A stretch of DNA of 64,000 nt from Alectoria sarmentosa (taxonomy: Eukaryota; Ascomycota; Lecanoromycetes; Lecanorales; Parmeliaceae). Below are positions 55,334 through 64,000 of the stretch, in pieces (position 1 is the first letter of the stretch; every line of letters starts with the position of its first letter). The translations under genes were made by a program, and so were the position numbers. The stretch lies in contig WOGZ01000002.1 of the NCBI GenBank assembly GCA_009733775.1, positions 62,001 through 126,000 on the forward strand, written 5' to 3'. The notes below the pieces were generated by a model. It was not told where the DNA came from, ran no database searches, and was given only the letters and a program-made list of their open reading frames with translations.

Positions 55334-56458
55334 ATGGCCTCCACCCCGCCCATCATCAAACGCAGCAACAATGACCGCCCAAACCCCCAGCCTGCACCAG
55401 CGCATGCTCCGCTGACCCTCGACCTCCTCCTCCACGTCCTCTCCCGCACCCTCTTCCACCCTTTCCTCGCCGCCCTTCTACCGCTCTGTCTCCGCGCTCT
55501 AGCCGCTCCTTACAATTCTACTTCATTCATTCTCACGTCCGCGTTCGCGATATGCGTTTGTTTGTCTAGGGTCCTACAGAATGCGAATACGAGAATTGCT
55601 TATGGATCGCCGAGGGAGATCGATTGGGAAGACGAAGTCGTCGTGATCACGGGTGGCATCAGCGGCCTGGGAGGATGTCTTGCCGAGATTTTCGCTCTCA
55701 GAGGTGTCGGGGTTGTGGTATTGGACATTGAGGTCCCGCCAAAAGGGGCTGCAGCCGAAGGTCTAACTGCGGGGCTAGCAGACGGGGAGGAGAAGGAGGG
55801 GGTGCGGTATTATCACTGCGATGTGGGGAATCACGAGCAAGTTGAGAGAGTGTGGAGAAAAGTTGTAGAGAATGTGGGCACGCCGACGGTGCTGATTAAT
55901 AACGCGGCTGTGGTCAGTGGGGAAAGTGTGCTCGAGCAGAGCAGTGAAGAGGTGGAGAGGACGTTTCGAATCAATACGTTCAGTCATTATCAGTTGAATA
56001 AGCTCTTTCTGGGGCCGATGCTGGGGAAATCCGCAATCGGAGGAACAATCGTGACGGTTGCTTCTGTCCTTGCACATCTAGGGGCAGCACATCTCTCTGT
56101 GTATTCGGCCTCTAAAGCCGCTCTGCTCGCCTACCACAGTTCTCTGACAGCAGAATTGGCTTCAAAAGCGCCACAAGTGAAGATGATATTGGTGGCACCA
56201 GGTCAATTGGACACGCAGATGTTCAGCAACGTCAGACTACGAGGCTGGTGGAGGAATTTCCTAGGACCTGTCATAGGCGCCGGGCAGGTCGCTGTCAAGA
56301 TCGTGGAGTTGATTGATACAGGAAATGGAGGCGTAGTGAGTGAGCCAGCCTATGCGAGGTGGATTGCATGGCTGAGTGTGCTGCCTGTGGGGCTGCAGAG
56401 GATTGCGAAGAGCTGGGCCGGAATGGATGATGCTTACGCCTGGGGATGTTCGGATTAG
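55334..56458 (+). CDS. Membrane-anchored short-chain dehydrogenase/reductase (retinol-dehydrogenase/DHRS-like), 374 aa
   Basis: An intronless gene. The frame is open further up, but MASTPPIIKRSN at 55334 fits better, leaving an N-terminal region with two hydrophobic segments (about 28-52 and 62-80) that should anchor it in the ER or lipid-droplet membrane. The Rossmann core follows: TGGISGLG (106-113) for cofactor, D131 after the second strand (suggesting NAD(H)), CDV (162-164), NNAAV (189-193, in place of NNAG), N214, S244 and YSASK with Y257 and K261. The catalytic Asn-Ser-Tyr-Lys set is complete. The layout is that of fungal relatives of human SDR16C/DHRS enzymes acting on lipophilic alcohols or ketones. 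It runs convergently toward the next dehydrogenase with only 103 bp between stops. Confidence 0.9.
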   Translation: MASTPPIIKRSNNDRPNPQPAPAHAPLTLDLLLHVLSRTLFHPFLAALLPLCLRALAAPYNSTSFILTSAFAICVCLSRVLQNANTRIAYGSPREIDWEDEVVVITGGISGLGGCLAEIFALRGVGVVVLDIEVPPKGAAAEGLTAGLADGEEKEGVRYYHCDVGNHEQVERVWRKVVENVGTPTVLINNAAVVSGESVLEQSSEEVERTFRINTFSHYQLNKLFLGPMLGKSAIGGTIVTVASVLAHLGAAHLSVYSASKAALLAYHSSLTAELASKAPQVKMILVAPGQLDTQMFSNVRLRGWWRNFLGPVIGAGQVAVKIVELIDTGNGGVVSEPAYARWIAWLSVLPVGLQRIAKSWAGMDDAYAWGCSD

Positions 56459-56561
56459 CCCGAAGGATGCTGGGTAGTACCCTGCATGGGAGAGACTTTG
56501 CTGGGTACTCGTATTGTACACAAGAAAGCCATTTTTCAGCCATCATCATCTATCCTTTCAC

Positions 56562-57454
56562 TCAAACCTTCTGCTTGCTCATCCACTCTTCTGCATCATC
56601 CTTGTATCCCTCCCGCCATCGACTTAAAGGCGGCCGCTCATTGACAATATCCCCTACACTCCAAAGCATCCTCTTCCTATCCTTCTCGACCGTCACGTCA
56701 TTATCTGGACATATCACATAAAACACCTCCTCCGCCATCTTTTGCTGCAGGTACTCGGCCACTTGTTCTGGCGCCCATGCTCCCTCGGGCTTCTCCTGCG
56801 TCTTACCTCCTCCTGTCAAGCCAGTAAATGTCCAGCCTGGTACCAGCAAATGTACGGAGGTGGGTGTAGCGCGTAGATCATAAGATAGATGCTCAGCCAG
56901 ACTTTTGATGGCGGCTTTGGAAGCGTTGTAAGCGGGATTCCCAGGTGGATTCGTGATGCCTTGTTTGGAGCCAGTGATGACAATGGAGGTGGGTTGTTTT
57001 TGGGTGCGGAGGGAGGGGAGGAAAGTGGAAATGCCGTTAATGACGCCGAAGAGGTTGGTGTCCATTATCTGTGATCCAGCATGTCAGTACAGCAATATGT
57101 ACATCACTCGATTGGTAGACGTACCTTGTGAAAGTAATCCGTATCCTCCCAACCACTCTTGAGCCCAATGCCAGCATTCAGCATCAGGAAGCTGACTTGT
57201 CCAAAGTCCATTTCCACTTTGGCTCGCAGGTCACTCCATTCGTCGATTTTGCTGACATCCATAGCGTATGTCTTTGTGTCGCTGCCATCGTTGAATTGTG
57301 AGCGTGCTTCAGAGAGAGCTTCAGTATTTCGATCGACCAGGGCAACGTTCATTCCATTGCTGTGGCAGAGCTTAGCGACAGCGAGGCCAATCCCTGAACC
57401 TGCTCCCGTTATGAGCGCTGAATTACCTGCTTTGAAGACTGGATGTAGGGGCAT
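56562..57454 (-). CDS. Short-chain dehydrogenase/reductase, 278 aa
   Basis: Exons complement(56562..57068, 57125..57454), a 56-bp intron with GTACGT donor and TACTGAC branch; 837 bases. The start is the ATG at 57454 (MPLHPVFKAGNSALITG); a TTG further up is ignored. Motifs: TGAGSGIG (16-23), D41 after strand two with VDRN, suggesting NAD(H), MDV (65-67), NAG (93-95), N115, S143 and YNASK with Y157 and K161. No signal peptide or membrane span, so it is probably cytosolic. Substrate unknown. It diverges from a FAD monooxygenase gene 445 bp away, and its first codons plus upstream DNA recur as a broken copy at 59665-59822. Together with the flanking dehydrogenase these look like a small oxidative group. 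Confidence 0.9.
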
Positions 57455-57899
57455 TTTTGAAAAGTGGGAGGACCTCAATAGGCTTCGAGAATTTGGACCG
57501 GTATGGGAAACGGTGTCGAACGTTTTAGAGGGGACGTTCTCCGCCGTTGAACTTCGTCATTGACAATCAAAATAGTACGTATTGTGGGAGGCAGCGGAAA
57601 AAAGTTCTTCCAGTCGGAATGCGAGGGGTATGCCGTAATGAGCTTGCGAATGGTTAGTCCCCGTAGCGAGGCACGAGTGGAGGTACTTAGCCCCGCTGAG
57701 TCCGATTGCTGAGACTAGGCTGTAGGCGTGCTAGGCAATGGTTTGGTCTAGATACAACTTACAAGACGTATGAATCCAGCCAGATTTCTTGGCGTGCCCA
57801 TAGAGTTGACACGATCCAATCCTCTTAGCACAACACAATCTCGCACAACAGCCGAAGGAAAAGTTTCCCAACCCTACAGGGCAACCGCCAACACGCACA
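57455..57899. promoter_or_regulatory. Shared divergent promoter of dehydrogenase and FAD monooxygenase
   Basis: A 445-bp gap between two divergent start codons. The part nearest the dehydrogenase (57455 to about 57580) is repeated at about 80 percent identity by eye near 59700-59822. No strong TATA box was found. Confidence 0.6.
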
Positions 57900-59165
57900 A
57901 TGCCGTCTGAAAAAGTTCTTATATGTGGTGCAGGAGTAGCAGGTTCGATATTAGCTTTTTGGCTCGCCAAACATGACTTTCAAGTGGTCGTCGTCGAACG
58001 ATCGAAAGCCGAACAGAAAGCTGGACAAGGGATCGAAATTGAGGAACCAGCATTGAAGGTTGTGAAGTTGATGGGCATCCTGGATAAGCTGAATGAGATC
58101 AAAACTGGGGAGATGGGATTCAACCTTGTTGACCAGCAATCTCGTTCATATGGCATTTTCGAGGTCGGTGGCATTAGTCCTACAGGTGCCCTCGAACTCA
58201 TGAGGGGTGACCTGACTGAAGTCCTCTACAAATCTGCCGACGAATTCGCCAACGTCACCTTTCAATTCGAGACCACAATTCAGAGCCTGAGACAAACACA
58301 AGATAAAGTCATCGTCAACCTAGAGAACAAAAACAACAAAACGACCAGGGTCGCGGAGTTCGATTTTGTAGTAGGCGCCGACGGAGTAAAATCCTGGACG
58401 AGACAACTCGTCATGGGCTCGCCTGAGAAGCTCAACTGTTTCAAGCCTGTTGGCGCCTTTGTTGCATACTTCTCGATCCCCAAAGAAGATCAAGATTGGC
58501 CCTATTCCCGACTATGCCATTTCCCAGACCGGCGAATTGTATGGATGCGGCCAATAGGAAAGGAATCTAAGATAACATCGGTATACCTTATTCATGTTCA
58601 TGACGACGTTCCCAACCTACGTCGAGCAAATGCTGCTGGTGACAGACTGAAACAAAAGGAAGCCTTGGCTGAAGTGTATAGTGGCCTAGGCTGGGAGACA
58701 CCTCGGGTCATTGAGCAGATGATGAGGGCCGAGAACTTTTATTCCGATGAGCTTGTGCAGGTCAAACTTCAGAAATGGTCTCAGCACCGGGTGGTGCTCC
58801 TTGGCGATGCAGCTTGGGCTCCAACTCCATTTACTGGCGAAGGAAATCAGCTGGCGATCATAGGCGCTTGGGTACTAGGTCAAGAATTGTCAAGGAATCG
58901 GAGTCCGGTGGCATTTGAGATGTATGAGAAGAGACTGCGCTCACATGTGGAAAATGCTCAGAGCATACCACTCGGCGGCTACGCACCATACATTTTCAAC
59001 CCGCAGACTGCTTGGGGCATTTGGCTGTTTCGGACGATCGTCCGTCTTGTTTCATGGACAATCCGTGCCATTTCGTGGATGAACTTGGCAAGGATGCTCC
59101 CAGAAAAGCCGCAAAATGATTTCGATTTGGAGATTGAGGAGGTTGAAGCAGAGGTGGCACGGTGA
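57900..59165 (+). CDS. FAD-dependent monooxygenase (group A aromatic hydroxylase, TetX-like), 421 aa
   Basis: A single exon of 421 residues. GAGVAG (10-15) is the dinucleotide fold, with ER at 33-34 closing strand two. The conserved FAD arginine lies in ELMRGDL (99-105, R102). GADG (159-162) matches the DG motif, and LGDAAWAPTPFTGEG (301-315) is the GD motif that binds ribityl phosphate. The C-terminal part has an aromatic hydrophobic helix (about 365-395, WGIWLFRTIVRLVSWTIRAI) that may bind a membrane, then an acidic end. Such enzymes hydroxylate aromatic or polyketide substrates with NAD(P)H and oxygen and are frequent in secondary metabolism. No polyketide synthase, peptide synthetase or terpene cyclase is in the window, so a full cluster is not shown. 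The gene shares a promoter with the dehydrogenase on its left. Confidence 0.92.
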   Translation: MPSEKVLICGAGVAGSILAFWLAKHDFQVVVVERSKAEQKAGQGIEIEEPALKVVKLMGILDKLNEIKTGEMGFNLVDQQSRSYGIFEVGGISPTGALELMRGDLTEVLYKSADEFANVTFQFETTIQSLRQTQDKVIVNLENKNNKTTRVAEFDFVVGADGVKSWTRQLVMGSPEKLNCFKPVGAFVAYFSIPKEDQDWPYSRLCHFPDRRIVWMRPIGKESKITSVYLIHVHDDVPNLRRANAAGDRLKQKEALAEVYSGLGWETPRVIEQMMRAENFYSDELVQVKLQKWSQHRVVLLGDAAWAPTPFTGEGNQLAIIGAWVLGQELSRNRSPVAFEMYEKRLRSHVENAQSIPLGGYAPYIFNPQTAWGIWLFRTIVRLVSWTIRAISWMNLARMLPEKPQNDFDLEIEEVEAEVAR

Positions 59166-59664
59166 AGTGTTCCTACGGAATATTCTTGCTGCCAATCGTC
59201 AGGGGGTAGCCCGCTCTCGAGGGCAAGAGAGGTTCGAGGAATGGACTTACTTTGTATGGCCCAGGGTGCTCTGCAACAGTCGGCCCACTTCCTCTCGAAA
59301 CTCAATTTACTCACCAGAAATCTCTTGAACGGCCTCTGAAATCACTCTGACCTCAAGCTGCACCGACAGCACTCCTACCTTTTGGTTCTCCCCACAGTCG
59401 TTTCCAAGGATAGTTGAGCTCTTGGCTCGGTACATCTAGCATCGCTGGCATCGAAAAATGTCTCGTCCCGTCGAATTTGGTCAGTGGAATTGCTTGGGAC
59501 GAGATTGCCGCCCTCTTTGTACTGTCCATTTGAAATATACCTACCTCTTGTGCGAGAGGCACTCCTTCCAAAAAAAAACTGGAAAATTAGCTGCTGCGAT
59601 TAGGTCGGAGGGCCCCTTGTAGCAGGCTGCCTCATGAAAGTGGAATGTGAAAGCGGACGTTGTA
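59166..59664. other. Intergenic with an unassigned minus-strand frame
   Basis: A minus-strand frame (59353-59571) reads LEGVPLAQEVGIFQ and LNYPWKRLWGEPKGR, which look protein-like, but no ATG or clear exon partner is seen. It may be the remains of a gene that followed the duplicated promoter. A T-run precedes it. Confidence 0.4.
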
Positions 59665-59822
59665 GACTGAATTATCTGCTTCGAAGACTGGGTGTAGGGG
59701 CATGTTTGAAAAGTGGGCGCACTTCAATGGGAGGGGAGAATTTGGATTGGTGGGGGAAATTGTGTCAGACATTTTGAAGGGGGGTCCGCGGTTGAACTTC
59801 GTCATCAATCACAATCTACGTT
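59665..59822. repeat. Duplicate of the dehydrogenase start and upstream region
   Basis: This segment matches 57418 to about 57580 in the same orientation, at roughly 80 percent by eye. Shared blocks include GTAGGGGCAT, TTTGAAAAGTGGG, GAGAATTTGGA and GGTTGAACTTCGTCAT (one mismatch with the source). On the minus strand it keeps the ATG at 59703 and MPLHPVFEADNS versus MPLHPVFKAGNS in the real gene, after which similarity ends. It is a broken copy of promoter plus about a dozen codons. Confidence 0.75.
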
Positions 59823-60171
59823 CTCAGCATTCCCCACTTAAATGGCTCATTGTACAGTATTCACTTTTACGATTTCATGTGAGCTCGGCGCAGTGAGTTA
59901 CAACTGTTGTAGTATTCGATGGGTGAGCGAACCAATTCTCTATCCATAAGCCAACTCCTTTTTAAACGCCAATTTTGAACGCCAATGACCCTAAAATCCG
60001 ACAATCAATGGCAAGCATCAGCCATTGGGCTTCTCCTCCCTAATCATCCAAGATGCTCCACTGGTGTGACGAGCCAAGAAAACGTCAATGCATTGGGTCG
60101 TTCCCTCAAGGCTCACACAAACGCTTAATCCGTCTCCAAGTCTCCCTTTCCCACTACCGTGACGCAAACGC
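59823..60171. other. Intergenic
   Basis: Between the broken dehydrogenase copy and the 3' end of the next minus-strand gene. No feature seen. Confidence 0.5.
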
Positions 60172-60990
60172 TCAATCCATCTCGATGTCTCCGTCTCCCG
60201 CTGCTGTGGCCGAAGATCCCGTACCGTTGTCTCTCTCGCGGTCTGCAACCGAAGTCCTTACGGGATGAAGGGCCTGCGCCTCGGAGAACCATACCGGCAA
60301 AGTTTGGAGATTGGACAGTGTGTCCTCCCATGTGGTGGCTACTAGCTTCCCTTGCTTCAAGTCTTCTGGAAACAAGAAGTATCCTTGGCTTGTTTTGACC
60401 AGATATGATTCCAAGCTCTTACTCTTTAAGAGTACCTCCGAATTCGTGAGAATATAATGGTTGTCAATGTACCGGCTAAATCCCCGTGCCATTGCAACTG
60501 AACCAGAGTCTTTGCCCACCTGTGTCCATCCGATTCCTAACAGATGGGTGTACTGATCGATAGTTGGGTCTGCAGTCGGGGCTCTTGGTAATTCAGTGGG
60601 GCCTGCAGCGATGGTGACATCAGCGCTGGAGGAATTATCCCGGCGTTGGGCCTTTCGTTTGGGGAATTCGCCTTCTGAATCGGTTAGCTGCACGGCCTTT
60701 TCCTCCGGGTCCGATTGCAGCATCATTTCCAGCTGATCTTCCAACCATGTTCCGCTCGATTCTGCTGTTGTAGCGGTACCGGTGAGAGGATCGATGCGGG
60801 CTATTCCCTCGCCATGGATGGATGTTGGACTGACGCCTGGTGTTCTTGATGGAGGCAGGGTCCCTCCCATTTCTTCGTCTGGAGGAGAGATTTCCTCGTG
60901 TGTACGCTTCTTGGAGATGGCGAAGGGATTGATGGTGGTCCGTGCGGTGGCTGGGATTGGGATGGGCTTGGGTGCTGGATCTGTCGACAT
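60172..60990 (-). CDS. Conserved-looking hypothetical protein, 272 aa
   Basis: An intronless frame. It is open for another 150 codons upstream, but that part is Pro/Ser-rich and leader-like, and MSTDPAPKPIPIP at 60990 is the likely start. Residues 1-60 are Pro-rich with a basic KKRTHEE that could be a nuclear signal. Residues 60-140 are acidic and polar with SDPEEKAVQLTDSEGE and a basic PKRKAQRRD. The C-terminal 120 residues contain a more ordered block (THLLGIGWTQVGKDSGSVA, ARGFSRYIDNHYIL, YLVKTSQGYFLFPEDLKQG) and then a disordered Thr/Asp end. No signal peptide or membrane span. I do not know the family; a nuclear role is only suggested by the basic motifs. Confidence 0.65.
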   Translation of the reverse strand: MSTDPAPKPIPIPATARTTINPFAISKKRTHEEISPPDEEMGGTLPPSRTPGVSPTSIHGEGIARIDPLTGTATTAESSGTWLEDQLEMMLQSDPEEKAVQLTDSEGEFPKRKAQRRDNSSSADVTIAAGPTELPRAPTADPTIDQYTHLLGIGWTQVGKDSGSVAMARGFSRYIDNHYILTNSEVLLKSKSLESYLVKTSQGYFLFPEDLKQGKLVATTWEDTLSNLQTLPVWFSEAQALHPVRTSVADRERDNGTGSSATAAGDGDIEMD

Positions 60991-62089
60991 GATGGATACG
61001 ACTGAATTATACCGGAAAGAGTTTGTGATAATCTGTGAGTGGGCGGATTGTGAGGCTGAAAAAAACGGGTAATGCTGCGGTGGTAAGAGTATGGCTGATG
61101 AGTCTGCAAAATCGTTGAAATCGCGAGGAAGCATTTTGAAGGGCAAGAAACCGGTAATTTGAGGATTTGGAAGGCGCAAGTGTTGGAGTGAAGGTGATTT
61201 TGGAGGGGAGGAAGGCCGTGAAGTGTTGTAAGTGGAAGGCGGGAGCGAAGAAGAGAGCTTGTCAGTTGAGATGGGATCAGAAGGCACGAGCGGTGAGAAG
61301 ACAAGCTGTTTACAAGGCAAGTGGTTGGTCGAACGTTGACATCGCGGGGGGTGAGTGTGGAAGAAGGCGCAGATGGAAAGGCTGTTGCCTTTTGAAGTTT
61401 CAATTGAGGTGGTGGAGGTATGGAAGGAGTCAAAGGTGAGGTCGCGCAAGCGAAATGGTCAATCAAGGTGAAAGGGCCCAAAATCCAAGCAAACGGCCTG
61501 GATCTCACCAGCTTTGGGGGAACCAATCAAGGGTCTCATTGGCTGGTAAATCTGTTAAAATGTGGGGTTAGCGCGTGCAGATCTCTCTTGCGCATCCAGG
61601 GCAGGGCCGCTTCCATGCAGCCTAGGGGCAATCCGAAATGTGGGGACATCGGTCAAATTGTTGCAAGTGCAAGATTCACTCCGACGCCAATGAAGAAATC
61701 AAGGACGCTAACTCACTTTAACACATCTCGAAGCTGTTTTATGAGTACAGTACAACGAAGCTTACCCCTGGGAAACCTCGCGTCAAGAGTCCCTCGGGTA
61801 GGTAGTCAAGCACCATCATCGGCACACCGAGACCTTCCCTGTATTAAGCTGATTCAGGTGTCTCTTCTGACATACACCCTTGATCGTATGCGCCTTGGCA
61901 AAGTATGCATCCCCAATGTAGGAAACGTCAAGTGCGATATCAACCTTTAGGATCCCGTTCCTCGTCTTGATCTGCGGACAAAGCTGTTGGATGATGATGA
62001 TAAGGAGCATGAACGTCGTTCAAACAAATAAAGACGAAGTCCACTTCAGAAGTCTGCCCTCTTCGAGGATCTTGTCTCCCTCGGTAGAC
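60991..62089. other. Leader and intergenic region
   Basis: Contains the long 5' leader or promoter of the hypothetical gene and the 3' flank of the next one. The plus-strand frames here (61167, 61420) are not supported. Confidence 0.5.
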
Positions 62090-62836
62090 TCACTCCTCTT
62101 CAAACACCTCTTCCTCGAAAAGCGGTTCATCTGCAGCTGGGATCTCGTTTCTTTCAAAGAATTCTTCCCTCAGCTCCTTCAGACCGATGATGAGGACTTG
62201 TACGAATATCCCAACGGAGATAAATACGCCATCCAGATAGGAGAATCCTTCAAGTGCTGCGCCGACGAAAAGACGAACAGAGACGAAGAAAATTGCCTTT
62301 GCCAGGAGAACCAAGGTGAATTCCACGAACAAGTCCATGGCAACCAAGACCTTGCTGCAGAATCCTGAGGCTCTGAGCACGGCGTACAGCGCATTTACCA
62401 AGTCAAACGCCTTATACACCCAGAACCAGTATCTCATGCAGTCATTGATGACACGGAAAGGTCCTGTTCGATGTCCCAGAGGCCGTTCGTTATCGTCGTC
62501 ATCGTGAACGTGGCGAGCTGCAGCGAAGCCATCGATGAAGAAGATGCAAGATGGCCTGAATTATCATTTCGGAGTCAGTATTGCTTATTCGAGGGGCTGT
62601 GTTGAGCTTTGATACAAGCCTATAGAGTAGACTCTCCCAGGACATGTCTCAGTGCCCAAGATTCAGTCCCAAAGCGGAAACATGGACTCCGAGAATGCGT
62701 ACAGTATTGCGAGAATCACTGTGTGAGGATCCAGCAGCCCAGTATTGCCGTAACATAGGAGAAGATACCAGTGCGCAAGTCGCGCAAACGTGTGCGGAAA
62801 GATGAGAGAGAAGTATCGGAGGATGGTTTGCAGCAT
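62090..62836 (-). CDS. Small multi-span membrane protein, 199 aa
   Basis: Exons complement(62090..62555, 62703..62836). The 147-bp intron has a GTACGC donor, a TACTGAC branch and an ATTCAG acceptor, and phases close over 600 bases. The protein starts MLQTILRYFSLIFPHTF. Hydrophobic segments lie in the first exon, near PSCIFFIDGFAAA, and across the stretch from MRYWFWVYK to VGIFVQVLIIGL, giving about four or five spans. A polar loop DDDNERPLGHRTGPFR separates the first two, and the C terminus is acidic (EELREEFFERN, then EEEVFEEE) and cytosolic-looking. No family recognised. The first exon could instead read on a little further to a TGA, so the intron donor is moderately certain. Confidence 0.65.
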
Positions 62837-63380
62837 ATTTAAAAGTTAACGAACAATTATTTTACTCGAAGAGGATGCTGATGAAGGATGGATGTAGAAA
62901 AGAAGTCCTCCCGGCAGGCAGCCACGCGGGGCGATCTCAGGTTACACAGAGTCAAACCGATTGGCCAGGTCCATATCTCAAACGCTCATCGTTTGCATCA
63001 GTGATTCGTCAGTCCCAGTCATCTGATTGTAGTAGGATGCTATATTGCCAGGCAGTTTTGGGCATCTCTTTCCCGACGTCACATTGGCTTGATCCGGCGC
63101 GAAGAATGCCTAGTGGTTGGCCGGTAAAGCAGTATGTGATCTGGAAAAGCGTTCCTCTTTGATTAAAGCTCAAGAAGGTTTATCTTAGTATGGAAATAGC
63201 GATCTAGCATTGCTAGGTTCAGCTATTGAGGGCAGGATACGTTTCACATCATTGCAGTCAAAGCATCAGTAGCCAGCTTATCAAAGAGTATCCCATTCCC
63301 GAGAGCCCTGCAGAGGCATTGCTATGCTTAATCTCTAGTACTCATCTCTGAGCCGTGACTACTGCTCCATGCTTGTTTGC
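62837..63380. other. Intergenic
   Basis: Promoter of the membrane-protein gene and 3' flank of RPL27. No other feature seen. Confidence 0.5.
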
Positions 63381-63974
63381 TCAAAACCCTAGTAGGCGGT
63401 CAGTGCCATTCTTTACAGGTCTTTCACGTAATTTGACTCACTCAAAGGAGTAAAGAACCACCTGTTCTTCCCACTTGTGTATCTCTCCTCCAACGCCTTC
63501 TTCACTGTCTTCTTGGCCTCCTCCCTCTGGCTGACCTCCTTGAATGTATCATTGGTCACCACACCCTTTAGACCCTCCAACTCCAGCGTGTACCGTGTAG
63601 GCATCAGATGGTTGTAATTGATGGTCTTGATGAATGGCTTGACCTTGCTGCGCTTTGCTTGACGAGCTTTCGACATGCGGCGAGTGATCTGAGAGGGGTA
63701 CCGTTCAATGCCGGCAACGAGGGCGTGAGGAAAAGGATGTGTCTTGGAACCGGTATCCAGAGGTTGGATTATGACGACCTAACAGCAGCAGAGAATGTCA
63801 GACCTCTTTCCGTTCGCAGACGAGCCAGACTTGTGCTGGCAGGAATGGTTACCTTCTTTCCTGCGTACCTCCCCCGCGTGATGATTGCCACACGGCCGAC
63901 TTTGAGAACTGGATAAAATCCTATCAGCCAGTTGCTCCAAACAGAAAGTCTTTGAATTGCGACTCACACTTCAT
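63381..63974 (-). CDS. RPL27: 60S ribosomal protein L27 (eL27)
   Basis: Four exons, complement(63381..63388, 63442..63778, 63853..63908, 63968..63974), give 135 residues. The first coding exon is seven bases (ATG AAG T) before GTGAGT, and the last is eight bases (GG TTT TGA) after a CACTGAC branch and TACTAG acceptor. Phases close throughout. Exon 2 reads FLKVGRVAIITRGRYAGKK, exon 3 VVIIQPLDTGSKTHPF then HALVAGIERYPSQITRRMSK and KPFIKTINYNHLMPTRYTL, and the end is KNRWFFTPLRF, all diagnostic of eL27, a KOW-domain protein on the surface of the large ribosomal subunit. The start codon lies 27 bases from the window edge, so its promoter is outside. Confidence 0.96.
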
Positions 63975-64000
63975 CGTCGCAGTTGACGGTAGTAATTGTT

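Noticed and set aside
55334..59165. A complete secondary-metabolite cluster
   Set aside because: No polyketide synthase, peptide synthetase, terpene cyclase or prenyltransferase is present in the window; only tailoring-type enzymes are seen.
60991..61449. N-terminal extension of the 60172-60990 gene
   Set aside because: The added 153 residues are Ser/Pro-rich and leader-like. The ATG at 60990 gives a more typical start.

Overview
The window is nuclear DNA of a filamentous ascomycete (Pezizomycotina). Many genes carry short introns, mostly 45-190 bp, with GT..AG ends and CTGAC/CTAAC-type branch sites. Families typical of these fungi are present: a PTH11-like rhodopsin-domain protein, a Dal5-type MFS permease, a CAP20/perilipin-like protein, and a fungal ubiquitin-like-domain protein. 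Conserved eukaryotic genes (RPL27, RPN6, SOF1, RPC17, stomatin, cytochrome D-lactate dehydrogenase) anchor the reading. Class cannot be fixed from sequence alone; Leotiomycetes or Dothideomycetes would fit. No tRNA, rRNA, CRISPR or complete transposon was recognised. I spliced all exon structures by hand, requiring the reading phase to close at every junction.

Layout. 1-9.6 kb: an unfinished low-complexity gene (-), a small unknown gene (+), a large predicted pseudokinase (+) and a four-exon coiled-coil protein (-). 10-20 kb: an unknown three-exon gene (-), a small multi-span membrane protein whose frame needs a weak intron, a five-transmembrane-region-rich neighbour being the Dal5-type permease (-), the rhodopsin-domain protein (+), then a gene-poor stretch with a perfect 19-bp inverted repeat. 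20-34 kb: mitochondrial D-lactate dehydrogenase (+), a six-exon protein joining a ubiquitin-like domain to two C2H2 fingers (-), a secreted protein made of two copies of one cysteine module (+), a secreted aspartic protease (+) and a decayed gene (-).

34-50 kb: CAP20-like lipid-droplet protein, a 126-residue protein ending in a Zn2Cys6 cluster, stomatin, then a local family of signal-peptide/Ser-Thr stalk/single-TM surface proteins (two intact copies with a frameshifted copy between them). RPN6 (-) and SOF1 (+) follow and share a 249-bp promoter. A cysteine-rich predicted surface protein and RPC17 come next.

50-64 kb: a secreted protein (-), a small unknown gene, then a redox group of two short-chain dehydrogenases and a FAD monooxygenase. 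The second dehydrogenase and the monooxygenase diverge from one 445-bp promoter region, part of which is duplicated 2.2 kb away next to a truncated start of the same dehydrogenase. The window ends with an unknown nuclear-looking protein (-), a small membrane protein (-) and a complete RPL27 (-).

Most of the window reads as ordinary chromosome. The accessory signals are the surface-protein family with its pseudogene, the oxidoreductase group with a duplicated promoter, the decayed gene near 32 kb and the inverted repeat near 20 kb.
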